64,000 nucleotides of DNA, taken from the NCBI RefSeq assembly GCF_042652345.1, contig NZ_JBHSJJ010000013.1:62001-126000 (forward strand). Reading direction: 5' to 3'. Made by a program: the position numbers and the translations under genes. The DNA is from Negadavirga shengliensis (GTDB lineage: Bacteria; Bacteroidota; Bacteroidia; Cytophagales; Cyclobacteriaceae). Below the pieces are notes generated by a model that was given only the letters and a program-made list of their open reading frames with translations, did not search any database and was not told the origin of the DNA. Each line of letters opens with the position of its first letter. The stretch's first letter is position 1. Positions 34,306 to 43,856 of the stretch are shown here, one piece after another.

Positions 34306-35163
34306 ATGAGGAAGTACCTATTACTTATTTCCAAGGTCTTCACCTGCCTTGGCTTCATACTTGTCGTGACGGCATGTGAGGAAACGGAGACGGGACCTGC
34401 ATCAGAGGCCGACTTCACTTATGAAGCAGATGAAAACGACCCCATGCTCATCCATTTTACCAATTCTTCCCAAAACTATCACGCATCTTATTGGCAATTT
34501 GGGGATGGTTCTGACTTTTCCACTGAGGATTCCCCCTCCCATACTTATCCGGGCGGCGGGATTTACACCGTTACCCTTGCCGTACAGGGCCAAGGTACTG
34601 GGCAGGAAATCCGCAGGGAAATAGAGGTCATCGACCCAAGTCTCCAGGGAGAACGGGTTAACGATGGCAACTTTGAAGATGAAGACGCGTGGACAGTTTA
34701 TAGTGCTGGATACGATATTCTCACTGATGTGGAATTCGCAAATGGAACACTGGTGCTCTCCAACGGCGTAGAAATCGTGGATACCAATATTGTCATCTGG
34801 CAAGCCATAGAAGTGGAAGCCAGAAAAGAGTATGTGTTTTCCGCAGACGTAAGGGGTGGCGGCATGCATCAGGCATGGCTTGAATTTCACCTGAGTGACG
34901 AGGAACCGGAAGAAGGTGACGATTACGGGGCCAACAACCTGTTCAGCATGAATACTTGGGCAGAATGTGGTGCGGAGCCTTTTGATGGAAACATCGTTGA
35001 AATAGGCTGTGCGGGAGATGGTGAAAGTGACGGCATCGTTACTTTCGAAACCGGGGGGACCCATTACCTCGTCATCAAAGCCGGAAGCTGGGAAGGAACG
35101 CTCGGAGCTGAAGGAATTGCCATTTCGAATGTTAGCCTTATGCCCGCCGACGAAGTCGAATAG
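34306..35163 (+). CDS. PKD-domain lipoprotein
   Basis: A 285-residue lipoprotein from the ATG at 34306 (MRKYLLLIS), with lipobox LVVTAC (Cys24). An earlier in-frame start would add a poorly credible 18-residue tail. A PKD domain (about 35-115) shows FTYEADENDP, YWQFGDGSDFSTEDSPSHTY and GGIYTVTLAV. The C-terminal ~150 residues form a carbohydrate-binding-like beta-sandwich (NDGNFEDEDAWTVYSAGY, GTHYLVIKAGSW). It probably binds a glycan at the cell surface and helps the GH95 and MGH1-like enzymes downstream. Its promoter carries four copies of the tandem repeat. A catalytic role is not indicated. Confidence 0.85.
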   Translation: MRKYLLLISKVFTCLGFILVVTACEETETGPASEADFTYEADENDPMLIHFTNSSQNYHASYWQFGDGSDFSTEDSPSHTYPGGGIYTVTLAVQGQGTGQEIRREIEVIDPSLQGERVNDGNFEDEDAWTVYSAGYDILTDVEFANGTLVLSNGVEIVDTNIVIWQAIEVEARKEYVFSADVRGGGMHQAWLEFHLSDEEPEEGDDYGANNLFSMNTWAECGAEPFDGNIVEIGCAGDGESDGIVTFETGGTHYLVIKAGSWEGTLGAEGIAISNVSLMPADEVE

Positions 35164-35352
35164 CATCGATTGTGTTTTTTCAGCAAGAACCACCTGAGCC
35201 ATGCGGATTTTCTCAATGGATCTTAGTGAGGTCGTTTTTGCTGTTGTATATTCAAATCTGAAAGCCAATATTTGGTGTGGTATCTGGGGAAGGCCTGTCG
35301 AATTCAGGAATTTCCCCATGATTCTGTACCCTGTTTCTTAACGTAACCGTAG

Positions 35353-37842
35353 ATGATCTCCAAAGCCAAGATTCTTCCCATCAGCCTATTTTCAGTATCG
35401 ATTTTAATTTTAACGGCCTCAAAAGTCTTATCCCAAACCTACGACGAACACCTCAGGCTTTGGTATGACAAACCAGCTGCTATATGGGATGAAGCTTTGC
35501 CTATCGGTAATGGCCGGCTTGGGGCCATGGTCTTTGGAACACCCGCCATGGAACGCCTCCAGCTTAACGAAGAAACGCTTTGGGCGGGATCTCCCAACAG
35601 CAACGCCCATGAAAAAGCGAGGGAGGCTTTGCCAGAAGTCCGGGAACTGGTTTTTGAGGGAAAATACCTGGAAGCCCAGACGCTGGCCACAGAGCAGATC
35701 ATGTCCCAGACCAACCACGGCATGCCCTATCAGACCTTCGGGGACCTGTTTATTTCCTTTCCCGGTCATTCTGAATACAGGGAATATTACCGCGAGCTGG
35801 ACATAGAAAATGCAGTTGCCTCGGTAAAATACCAGGTGGACGGCGTCAACTACGAAAGGGAGATGATCAGCGCCTTCGAGGACCAGGTGATCCTGGTGAA
35901 ACTGACTTCTGACCAGCCGGGAAAAATCACCTGCAATGTACAGCTCAACAGTCCCCATGACAATGCAGACCCTTACACTGAAAATGGGCAGATTGTCCTT
36001 TCGGGCGTATCCAGCGCTCATGAGGGCCAACCCGGTAGGGTAAAGTTCCAGGGAAGGGTCCAAGCCAAAAACAAGGGCGGCACCGTGCAGGCAAAAGATG
36101 GTATCATCAGCATCAATGAAGCAGACGAAGTGCTGCTTTTTGTCTCCCTGGCTACCAACTTCAACAATTATCAGGACATCAGCGGCGATGAAAATGCCAG
36201 AAGCTCCATGTATTTAAAAACGGCGTGGAACAGAGACTATGAAGTCATGAAAGATGCCCACATCCGGTATTTTCGCCAATTTATGGACCGGGTGTCATTG
36301 GATTTGGGCGTAAACGGGGCGGTGGAGTTACCCACTGACCAGCGCGTAAAAGATTTTTCGGAAAGTTTTGATCCCCATCTGGCGGCCATGTACTTTCAGT
36401 TTGGCCGGTACCTGCTGATCTGCAGCTCGCAGCCGGAAGGCCAGCCTGCCAATCTGCAGGGCATTTGGAACGACAAGCTTTTCCCTTCCTGGGACAGCAA
36501 ATACACGGTCAACATCAACGCGGAAATGAATTATTGGCCCGCTGAGGTGACCAACCTTTCTGAAATGCACGAGCCATTTCTCCAACTTATCCGCGAGGTA
36601 CGTGAAACCGGCAAGGAAACCGCCCGGAAGATGTACGATTCAGATGGCTGGGTGCTTCACCACAACACCGATATCTGGAGGATTACAGGCCCTGTCGACA
36701 AAGCGCCCTCGGGTATGTGGCCTGCTGCAGGTGCCTGGCTTTGCCAGCATTTATGGGAAAGATACCTGCACACAGGTAACAGGGAATTTCTGAAAGAGGC
36801 CTACCCCATCATGAAGAGCGCTGCGGCTTTTTTTATGGATTTTATGATAGAAGAACCGGAAAACAACTGGTTGGTGGTGACACCCAGCAACTCACCTGAA
36901 AACGTGCATGCAGGCAGCGGGCGTAAAGCGACGACGGCGGCAGGCGTCACCATAGACAACCAGTTGGTCTTTGACCTTTTCAGCAACCTCATCAGGGCTA
37001 GCCGGATTTTGGACATGGACCATGATTTTGCAGAAACTTTGGCCCATACCAGAGAACGGCTTGCCCCCATGCAGATCGGCCGTTTGGGACAGCTGCAGGA
37101 ATGGATGCATGATTGGGATGATCCCGAGGACAAACACCGACACGTATCCCATCTGTATGGCGTGGCCCCCAGCAACCAGATTTCGCCTATCCGTACGCCG
37201 GAGCTTTTTGATGCAGCCAGAACCTCGCTCTTATTCAGAGGTGACCCTTCCACCGGCTGGTCCATGGGCTGGAAAGTAAACCTCTGGGCCCGCTTTCTCG
37301 ATGGCGACCATGCTTACAAACTGCTCACCGACCAACTTACCCTGGTGACGCCGGAAAAGCGGGGCGGAGGGACCTACCCCAATCTGCTGGACGCGCATCC
37401 ACCATTCCAAATAGATGGCAATTTCGGTTGCACCGCCGGCATCGCGGAGATGTTGGTCCAAAGTCATGACGGCGCAGTACATATCCTGCCAGCCCTGCCA
37501 TCCGTATGGAAAGAGGGAACCGTCAAAGGGCTGGTGACCCGGGGGGCTTTTGAGATTGTGGAAATGAGTTGGAAGGACAATAGGATCGATAAACTGGTAA
37601 TCCGCTCCAAAATAGGCGGGAACCTGAGATTACGCACCGCCACGCGGCTAAGGGCGGAAAAAGGTTTTCGGATGAACCGGGGAAAAGGACCCAACCCCAA
37701 CCATCTTTTCGATCTACCGCAAATCAAAGATCCGCTTATCTCTCCGGAGGCCCAACTCAACGACGTCACCCTTCCGGAGTTCTTGGAGTATGATATTGAA
37801 ACAAAAGAGGGAGAGGTTTATACCTTTTACGGAAGGAAATAA
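35353..37842 (+). CDS. GH95 family alpha-L-fucosidase or alpha-L-galactosidase
   Basis: An 829-residue secreted enzyme (signal peptide about 1-28, KVLSQ). The N-terminal beta domain begins with LWYDKPAAIWDEALPIGNGRLGAMVFG, typical of GH95. In the (alpha/alpha)6 barrel the expected catalytic residues can be placed: Asn387 and Asn389 in TVNINAE, Glu516 in NSPEN, and Asp688 in QIDGNFG, in the same order as Asn421, Asn423, Glu566 and Asp766 of AfcA. It should remove terminal alpha-L-fucose or alpha-L-galactose by inversion. In a pectin setting, L-galactose or fucose of rhamnogalacturonan side chains would fit. It is preceded by the PKD lipoprotein and followed by an MGH1-like enzyme 56 bp away. 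Confidence 0.93.
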   Translation: MISKAKILPISLFSVSILILTASKVLSQTYDEHLRLWYDKPAAIWDEALPIGNGRLGAMVFGTPAMERLQLNEETLWAGSPNSNAHEKAREALPEVRELVFEGKYLEAQTLATEQIMSQTNHGMPYQTFGDLFISFPGHSEYREYYRELDIENAVASVKYQVDGVNYEREMISAFEDQVILVKLTSDQPGKITCNVQLNSPHDNADPYTENGQIVLSGVSSAHEGQPGRVKFQGRVQAKNKGGTVQAKDGIISINEADEVLLFVSLATNFNNYQDISGDENARSSMYLKTAWNRDYEVMKDAHIRYFRQFMDRVSLDLGVNGAVELPTDQRVKDFSESFDPHLAAMYFQFGRYLLICSSQPEGQPANLQGIWNDKLFPSWDSKYTVNINAEMNYWPAEVTNLSEMHEPFLQLIREVRETGKETARKMYDSDGWVLHHNTDIWRITGPVDKAPSGMWPAAGAWLCQHLWERYLHTGNREFLKEAYPIMKSAAAFFMDFMIEEPENNWLVVTPSNSPENVHAGSGRKATTAAGVTIDNQLVFDLFSNLIRASRILDMDHDFAETLAHTRERLAPMQIGRLGQLQEWMHDWDDPEDKHRHVSHLYGVAPSNQISPIRTPELFDAARTSLLFRGDPSTGWSMGWKVNLWARFLDGDHAYKLLTDQLTLVTPEKRGGGTYPNLLDAHPPFQIDGNFGCTAGIAEMLVQSHDGAVHILPALPSVWKEGTVKGLVTRGAFEIVEMSWKDNRIDKLVIRSKIGGNLRLRTATRLRAEKGFRMNRGKGPNPNHLFDLPQIKDPLISPEAQLNDVTLPEFLEYDIETKEGEVYTFYGRK

Positions 37843-37898
37843 ATGATTGGAATAGAGATTTGATTTTTGAAAAATTTGTGCAGCATAAGAATAGGATA

Positions 37899-39461
37899 AT
37901 GAACATTCATGCAATTTTATTAGGCATGTTTTTGATATGTCTTGCCTTATTGGGCAGTTGTGGTGACTGGACCCGGCAAGATGATCTTCTGACGCTGGAA
38001 AAAGAAGACTTCAGGCATTACGTGGATTATTTCAACCAAATGGAAGACGAAAACATCCTACAGGCCATTCCCAATGCGGAAGCATGGGAATGGATGGAGG
38101 CCAACATACCCTTGTTCGAATGTCCCCAAAAGAACTTTGAAGAGATTTTCTATTACCGATGGTGGACGTTAAGAAAGCACATCAAGGATACGCCCGTCGG
38201 TTATGCCATGACAGAATTTTTGGTGGACAGGCCTTATGCCGACCAATACAACCTGATCAGCTGTGCGCTGGGCCATCACATCTATGAATCCCGCTGGCTC
38301 CATGATCCCCAGTATCTGGAAGAATATGTGCATGTCTGGTTCAGGGGCAATGATGGCCAACCCATGGAAAAGCTCCGGGCTTTCAGCAGCTGGACAGCCG
38401 ATGCCTTGTATAACAAATACCTAGTGGATCACAATGAAAGCTATCTGACAGATATGTTGCCGGATCTGGTGCGGGAATACCATGACTGGGAAAACGACAG
38501 GAGGCTCTTCTCCGGATTGTTCTGGCAGCATGATGTCAAGGATGGCATGGAAGAGTCCCTCAGCGGGGGAAGAAGAGAGCAAAATGCCCGGCCCACCATC
38601 AACAGCTATATGTTTGGCAATGCCGTTGCCCTCGCCAAGGTGGCTGCCATAAAGGGGGAAAAAGATCGGGAAGCATATTTTCAGGCCAAGGCAGACACTT
38701 TAAGGCATTTGGTCCAGAATTATTTATGGAACCCGGAATCCGGTTTTTTTGAGACGGTGAAAGAAAACGGGGAATTTGCCGGAGTCCGGGAGGCCATCGG
38801 TTTTATACCCTGGTATTTTAACCTTCCCGATCAGGGCTATGAAGAAGCATGGAAGCACCTTATGGATGAAGAAGGCTTTCTGGCTCCGTTTGGACTCACC
38901 ACAGCCGAATGCAGACATCCCGAATTCAGGACCCATGGCTGTTGCAGCTGTGAGTGGGACGGCGCTGTCTGGCCTTTTGCCACATCACAGACCATGACGG
39001 CACTGGCCAACCTGTTGAACCACTATGAGCAGGATGTAGTCGGAAAGGAAGACTATTTCAAGCTGCTGGAAAGGTATGTGGAATCCCAGTATTACCGGGG
39101 CAGGCCCTATATTGGGGAATACCTGGACGAAACCACGGGTTTTTGGCTAAAGGGCGACCAGGAAAGAAGCCGCTATTACAACCATTCCACCTTCAATGAC
39201 CTGCTGATCACCGGGTTGGTGGGATTAAGGCCCAGGGCTGACCAACAAATCGAGGTAAACCCTTTACTGCCTGCAGACAAATGGGACTGGTTTTGTCTGG
39301 ATAATATCCCCTATCACGGTGACATTCTGACCATTATCTGGGACAGAACCGGTGAAAAATACCAGAAAGGCCAAGGGTTAACCGTCTTGGTTAATGGCAA
39401 AAAGGCAGGTCATTCGGACAACTTGGAAAGACTTACGGTACAAGCAGATGAAGCGGGCTGA
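37899..39461 (+). CDS. MGH1-like glycoside hydrolase domain lipoprotein
   Basis: A 520-residue protein from the ATG at 37899 (MNIHAIL); the frame's earlier opening codon is a TTG with no signal character. Lipobox LLGSC (Cys about 20). The rest is an (alpha/alpha)6 toroid of the trehalase/GH63/MGH1-like type. Visible landmarks are WWTLRKHIKD (about 100), ALGHHIYESRWLHDP, LFWQHDVKDGMEESLSG (about 205), YLWNPESGFFETVKENG, and the C-terminal CEWDGAVWPFATSQTM and SRYYNHSTFNDLLITGLVGL. Specificity is unknown. Location after GH95 suggests action on the same side chain. It is the last gene of the plus-strand run. Confidence 0.8.
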   Translation: MNIHAILLGMFLICLALLGSCGDWTRQDDLLTLEKEDFRHYVDYFNQMEDENILQAIPNAEAWEWMEANIPLFECPQKNFEEIFYYRWWTLRKHIKDTPVGYAMTEFLVDRPYADQYNLISCALGHHIYESRWLHDPQYLEEYVHVWFRGNDGQPMEKLRAFSSWTADALYNKYLVDHNESYLTDMLPDLVREYHDWENDRRLFSGLFWQHDVKDGMEESLSGGRREQNARPTINSYMFGNAVALAKVAAIKGEKDREAYFQAKADTLRHLVQNYLWNPESGFFETVKENGEFAGVREAIGFIPWYFNLPDQGYEEAWKHLMDEEGFLAPFGLTTAECRHPEFRTHGCCSCEWDGAVWPFATSQTMTALANLLNHYEQDVVGKEDYFKLLERYVESQYYRGRPYIGEYLDETTGFWLKGDQERSRYYNHSTFNDLLITGLVGLRPRADQQIEVNPLLPADKWDWFCLDNIPYHGDILTIIWDRTGEKYQKGQGLTVLVNGKKAGHSDNLERLTVQADEAG

Positions 39462-39505
39462 AGGTCAGGATGGGCATATTCCAGCCACATTATCAGAAAC
39501 CATTG

Positions 39506-40168
39506 CTATACCTTTTTATTTTTATTCTTATAAAAAGTTCTGGCCTTAGGATGCCATGATAGCAGCAGTCTCCGTGGATATTTCTTCAGCATCCCGTCGG
39601 TGGCGGTAAAGTCACTGTTGTAAGGGTAGCGCCTGTGTTTGGGAATATTGTTTATGATCAATCCGATCACCAATAAAACCAGGACACCTGACATCACCGG
39701 ACTCAGCATATAGGAATAACCGAGGCCCGCTATTTTATCTGAACCGATCACTGCTATCAGCGCAGTCGCGCCGCCAGGCGGATGCAATGCTTTGAAAACC
39801 TGCATCAGGATAATGGAGAGGGAAACGGCCAAGGCGCTGCTTATCCAGAGCCATTCCATCCCTCCCAGTATTTTGAAAACGGATACGCCAACAAACGAGC
39901 CGATCAAATGGCCAAGGATCAGGTTGCGGGGCTGGGCAAGAGGACTGTGGGCTGCTCCATACACCAATACCGCCGATGCCCCAAAAGATCCAATGAGAAA
40001 AAGCTGTTCCTCCGCCGCAAACTCATGAAGCTTTGTCTGGATGTATCCGATAAGCCCAATACCCACAAAGGACCCGATAAACGTCCACAGATGGTTCTCG
40101 GGATCTAAAGTGGTTTGTTGGTAAACCACATACCTGGCTTTTTTATATCCTTTTTTGATTTTGCCCAC
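39506..40168 (-). CDS. HPP family integral membrane protein
   Basis: A 220-residue membrane protein with the HPP signature ALHPPGGATALIAV (about 127-140) and four hydrophobic helices at about 30-50, 56-75, 85-125 and 150-170. The start is a GTG at 40168. Some HPP proteins transport nitrite or related anions in plastids; in bacteria the role is mostly untested. The C-terminal tail is Lys/Arg-rich (FYKNKNKKV). It stands alone between convergent neighbours. Confidence 0.85.
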   Translation of the reverse strand: MGKIKKGYKKARYVVYQQTTLDPENHLWTFIGSFVGIGLIGYIQTKLHEFAAEEQLFLIGSFGASAVLVYGAAHSPLAQPRNLILGHLIGSFVGVSVFKILGGMEWLWISSALAVSLSIILMQVFKALHPPGGATALIAVIGSDKIAGLGYSYMLSPVMSGVLVLLVIGLIINNIPKHRRYPYNSDFTATDGMLKKYPRRLLLSWHPKARTFYKNKNKKV

Positions 40169-40341
40169 AACCGGAACTTATATTTATCATATTGGCATAA
40201 AAAAATACGCCTGAAAAACACATCTTTGAAATCAAGGCGCAAAGGTAACAGAATATTGTTTTAATTCCTGATATCCGTGTCCATATCCGATCTGTAACCG
40301 CACTAAAAGAGCAAGGATGAAATAATCCTCCTCCTGATTTC

Positions 40342-41067
40342 TTAATTTGCCCAGTTTCCCGCCAGGATGGTTTTCCTGATCCCGGGATCAAATTTTTCAA
40401 TCGCGTACCGCAACATCGTTCTTGGCATGACTTTATAATGCCGCTGTAAGAAGTCACAAGCCGATTGGTGATCCCGGTTGGCTATTTCCCGCAGCATCCA
40501 CCCCACGGCCTTATGGATCAGATCATGGGGGTGGTTCAATAGGATTTCAGCGATTTTAAAAGTGTCCCGGAATTCACCCTGCCTGATAAAATGAAAGGTG
40601 GCCATCACCGCTATCCGCTGCCTCCACAGATCCCCGGAATCCGCAAAATCATACAAGATGCTTCTGTTTTTGTCCTCCAGCCAGCTGCCCAGTATTTTAT
40701 CCGCTGAACTGTCTACCAAGTCCCAGTTATTGACACCATCCAGGTGATCGAGGTAAAAGCCGGCCCAAAAGGCTTTGTCCTTTGCTGTTTTTGATGTCCG
40801 GTATTTTTCAGTAAGCATAAAAAGGCCCGTGAGCCTGACTTCATGGTATTCGTGCCTTAGAAGCACAGCGAGCTCTGGAGCGCCTACCTTTTTCCAAAAT
40901 TTTTTGGCAATGCTTCTTTGGACGGGGACTGTCACACCTAAGAATTTATCCCCTTCTCCGTATTCACCGGGGCCACATTTAAAAAACCGCGGGAAAAACG
41001 ATGCTTTTTCGGCATGGGAAGCCGACTTCAGATCTGAAATGATTTGGGAAAAAACGGATGTCACCAT
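40342..41067 (-). CDS. AlkD-like DNA alkylation repair protein
   Basis: A 241-residue all-helical protein of the AlkD/HEAT-like DNA glycosylase family, whose members excise bulky or cationic alkylated bases without flipping. Motifs include FFKCGPGEYGEGDKFLGVTVP (about 27), HEYHEVRLTGLFML, NNWDLVDSSADKILGSWLED (about 117-136), WRQRIAVMATFHFI and a C-terminal KAVGWMLREI and MLRYAIEKFDPGIRK. The Trp-Asp pairs match the substrate pocket of the family. It appears to be a stand-alone repair gene; no regulator is adjacent. Confidence 0.9.
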   Translation of the reverse strand: MVTSVFSQIISDLKSASHAEKASFFPRFFKCGPGEYGEGDKFLGVTVPVQRSIAKKFWKKVGAPELAVLLRHEYHEVRLTGLFMLTEKYRTSKTAKDKAFWAGFYLDHLDGVNNWDLVDSSADKILGSWLEDKNRSILYDFADSGDLWRQRIAVMATFHFIRQGEFRDTFKIAEILLNHPHDLIHKAVGWMLREIANRDHQSACDFLQRHYKVMPRTMLRYAIEKFDPGIRKTILAGNWAN

Positions 41068-41150
41068 AAACGGCTAAAATAGGATTTTTGAGAAAAAAAT
41101 CCGGAAAAATGTCTTCTGGATCCCTTATTTTTATAGATAGTTTTTACAAT

Positions 41151-43592
41151 TTAGAAATCACCGCCATCATCATCATCATCAAATTCCCGGTCATCGTCCC
41201 TCCCATTTCTTTTCTCTTTGAATCCGCCAAACCTATAGGTGAAGGAAAGCGTACCTATCCTTGTCTCCCTGTTGAACATACGGTCCTGAACAAACCGTGC
41301 GTCTTCATTCCTGATTCGGAAAATCCGGGTGTTGAAAATATCGCTCACATTAAGGCTGATCGTGGCATTGTCATTCATGACGTTTTTTCTGATGCCCGCA
41401 TTGACGCCCCACATGGGTTCTATTTCCCCCTGTGGAAAAACCATGGGGCCCCGGTAGTTGCCCTGGATTTGAAGGGTGAACAAATCGGGGATGGCCATAT
41501 TCGACAATAAACTCACCGTCCAGCTGAAATTACTGTTATTAAACCCCTGTTCGATGTTGTCACCAATGATTTCCGAATAGAAAAAGTTACCGGAAACAGT
41601 AGCATCCCACCAGTTGGTCAGCTGCATCTGATTAATAAGCTCCAAGCCGGTGTTGTTCCTCACATTCGCATTTTCCCTGGTCTGCACGGCTACATTGTCC
41701 TCACCCAGCCTGATGATCCGGGTCAAAACATTGGTGGAATATCTGTGATAAACGGTAGCATTGAACAAAAGCCGTTCCCATCCTTTCATATAGCCGAATT
41801 CATAGCTGTCTGTCATCTCAGGTTGTAAGAAGGGGTTACCGATACTAAGGTTAAGCAAATCCCTCACCCGGTAAAAAGGTGAAAGCGACCATAAGTTGGG
41901 TCTGGAGATCCTTCGGCTATAGTTGGCCGTGAATGCCTCTTCTTCGCCGATGTCATAACTCAGGTACATGCTGGGAAAGAGGTTGAAATAATTGTTGACC
42001 ACCGTGCGTTGGTTGTTTCCCTGAAAGCTGATAGTCTCTGTATATTCTCCTCTTAAGCCGAACTGATAACCAAAATTGTTGGTATTGTTTCTGTAGCTGG
42101 CATAGGCAGCGTATACATCCTCCTTAAAACTAAAAGTATCACTGATGGTATCGTTTCTAACCGGCTCAAAACCTGTAGACTGATCCCCCTGCCTGAATTC
42201 CTGTATCCGGTCCCAGGAGCCAAAGGTACCTTTCAAACCGGACTCCAATCTGCCGCCATTCTGAAAGGGCTTCTCATAGTCCATCTGGAAAACATATAAA
42301 TCGCTTGTCTGAGGCCTGTCATTGATCTGGAGAAGATAGTTGGCGGGAACTTCCTCGTGAGCGTTATTGTAAAACAACTGCTCATAATTCTCTACCTGAA
42401 ATCTCTCATCCCTTGAAAATGACAAAGAGGTAAACAATCGTTGTCCCAACGTGTCGATCTCCCAATCATAACTCATCCCGGTTTCAAGATTGGTGCTTTC
42501 TCTCACATCATCCTGATTTCGCACAAAAAGGCTATCAAGGTTTCCCCCGCTATTGATGCTCCTTTGGTTAAGTTCATTGAAGGCCGTTCTGTCGCGGAAA
42601 TTTCCCTGGGCATAAAAGCTAAAAACCTTATTATCAGCAATATTGTAATCCAGCCCTCCCCTGACCAAATGGGTTTTGTCAAAACGCTCTCCGTAAGAAT
42701 CCTGATCCAGAACAGGGGAAATGTTGGGCAGGAAATTTTCACGATATGCTTCTGATTCGCGGAAAGTCCTTCTGTCCTGAAAACTATATGAAGCATAATA
42801 ATTGACTTTTCCCGCCCCGTAATTCAGGTTAACCCCGGCATTATATTTATCCCGGGTGCCTATTGCCACATTGGCTTGACCATTAAATCCTGTTCTTTCA
42901 TTTTTCTTCAAGATAATGTTGATGATACCACCTACCCCTGCGGCATCATACCTGGAAGACGGATTGGTAATCAGTTCGACGCTTTTGATGCTGTTGGCCG
43001 GAAACTGGGCCAAGATGGATTCGGCGTCGTCTCCGGAAAGATTGGAGGGCCTTCCATTGATGTAAATGAGAATGTCCCCACTGCCCCTCATGCTGATGCC
43101 TCCTTCATCGTCCACCTGTATGGAAGGCAGCGTTTCCAATAGCTCGGTAGCCGTGGCTCCTTCCGCCACGATGCTGTTTTCCACATCATACCTTCTTTTA
43201 TCTATATCGGTTTCAAACATAGAGGTGACACCCTCCACCGTCACCTCATCCAGGCTGGCGGCATCATATACCAATTTGATATTACCCAGATTTACATTTC
43301 TCCTGTCACCTAAAGTCAGTCTTTGAAAATGGCTGTCGTAGCCAATAAAACCCACCCGTAGGATATATGACCCTGGCTTCGATACAAAACTAAAAGCCCC
43401 GTCAATATCGCTCATTCCTCCGGTGACTACCGATGAATCCGACTCATCCAAAAGTGCCACATTAGCAAATTCCAAGGGATTACCGCTTTCAGCTTCCTGC
43501 ACCCTCCCTTTTAAAGTAACCTCCTGCGCCGCAACAACACCCACTATAAAAAATAATCCAAAAGAAGTATTTAAAATTTTCCAATCCATCAT
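41151..43592 (-). CDS. TonB-linked outer membrane beta-barrel protein with acidic tail
   Basis: An 813-residue outer-membrane protein from the ATG at 43592 (MMDWKILNTSFG); earlier codons in the frame lack signal character. Signal peptide to about VVAAQ. A carboxypeptidase-regulatory-like domain (about 22-100) is followed by a plug (VTSMFETDIDKRRYDVEN, SMRGSGDILIYINGRPSNL, SVELITNPSSRYDAAGVGGIINIIL) and an OMP_b-brl_3-type barrel. The last 18 residues are extremely acidic (DDDREFDDDDDGGDF), possibly metal-binding or a surface feature. It has no SusD partner. The family imports siderophores, peptides or unknown ligands, and the cargo here cannot be read. Confidence 0.88.
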   Translation of the reverse strand: MMDWKILNTSFGLFFIVGVVAAQEVTLKGRVQEAESGNPLEFANVALLDESDSSVVTGGMSDIDGAFSFVSKPGSYILRVGFIGYDSHFQRLTLGDRRNVNLGNIKLVYDAASLDEVTVEGVTSMFETDIDKRRYDVENSIVAEGATATELLETLPSIQVDDEGGISMRGSGDILIYINGRPSNLSGDDAESILAQFPANSIKSVELITNPSSRYDAAGVGGIINIILKKNERTGFNGQANVAIGTRDKYNAGVNLNYGAGKVNYYASYSFQDRRTFRESEAYRENFLPNISPVLDQDSYGERFDKTHLVRGGLDYNIADNKVFSFYAQGNFRDRTAFNELNQRSINSGGNLDSLFVRNQDDVRESTNLETGMSYDWEIDTLGQRLFTSLSFSRDERFQVENYEQLFYNNAHEEVPANYLLQINDRPQTSDLYVFQMDYEKPFQNGGRLESGLKGTFGSWDRIQEFRQGDQSTGFEPVRNDTISDTFSFKEDVYAAYASYRNNTNNFGYQFGLRGEYTETISFQGNNQRTVVNNYFNLFPSMYLSYDIGEEEAFTANYSRRISRPNLWSLSPFYRVRDLLNLSIGNPFLQPEMTDSYEFGYMKGWERLLFNATVYHRYSTNVLTRIIRLGEDNVAVQTRENANVRNNTGLELINQMQLTNWWDATVSGNFFYSEIIGDNIEQGFNNSNFSWTVSLLSNMAIPDLFTLQIQGNYRGPMVFPQGEIEPMWGVNAGIRKNVMNDNATISLNVSDIFNTRIFRIRNEDARFVQDRMFNRETRIGTLSFTYRFGGFKEKRNGRDDDREFDDDDDGGDF

Positions 43593-43856
43593 TTTTATGT
43601 TTTTCCGTTTAAATCTTTCACCGGTATGCAGCGCTGCGGAGGAGCGGCATATGATGATTTGAGTAGTATGAGAAGTGTAATACACCCCATTGTCCGGCTG
43701 AAATATGGCTTGCCCTAGAACACCACATAACCTGATTAATTATATATTTCCACTTAATATATAACACAATTAATATGCCCCTGTCCCCATAAAGTGTCAA
43801 AATTACGTAAGGGCAAGGATATCGTGATAGATGGTGAATAACGAAAAAGAAAGGTA

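Noticed and set aside
34402..35319. 305-residue minus-strand open frame
   Set aside because: Antisense to the PKD lipoprotein, which has a lipobox and PKD motif; the antisense translation has neither.
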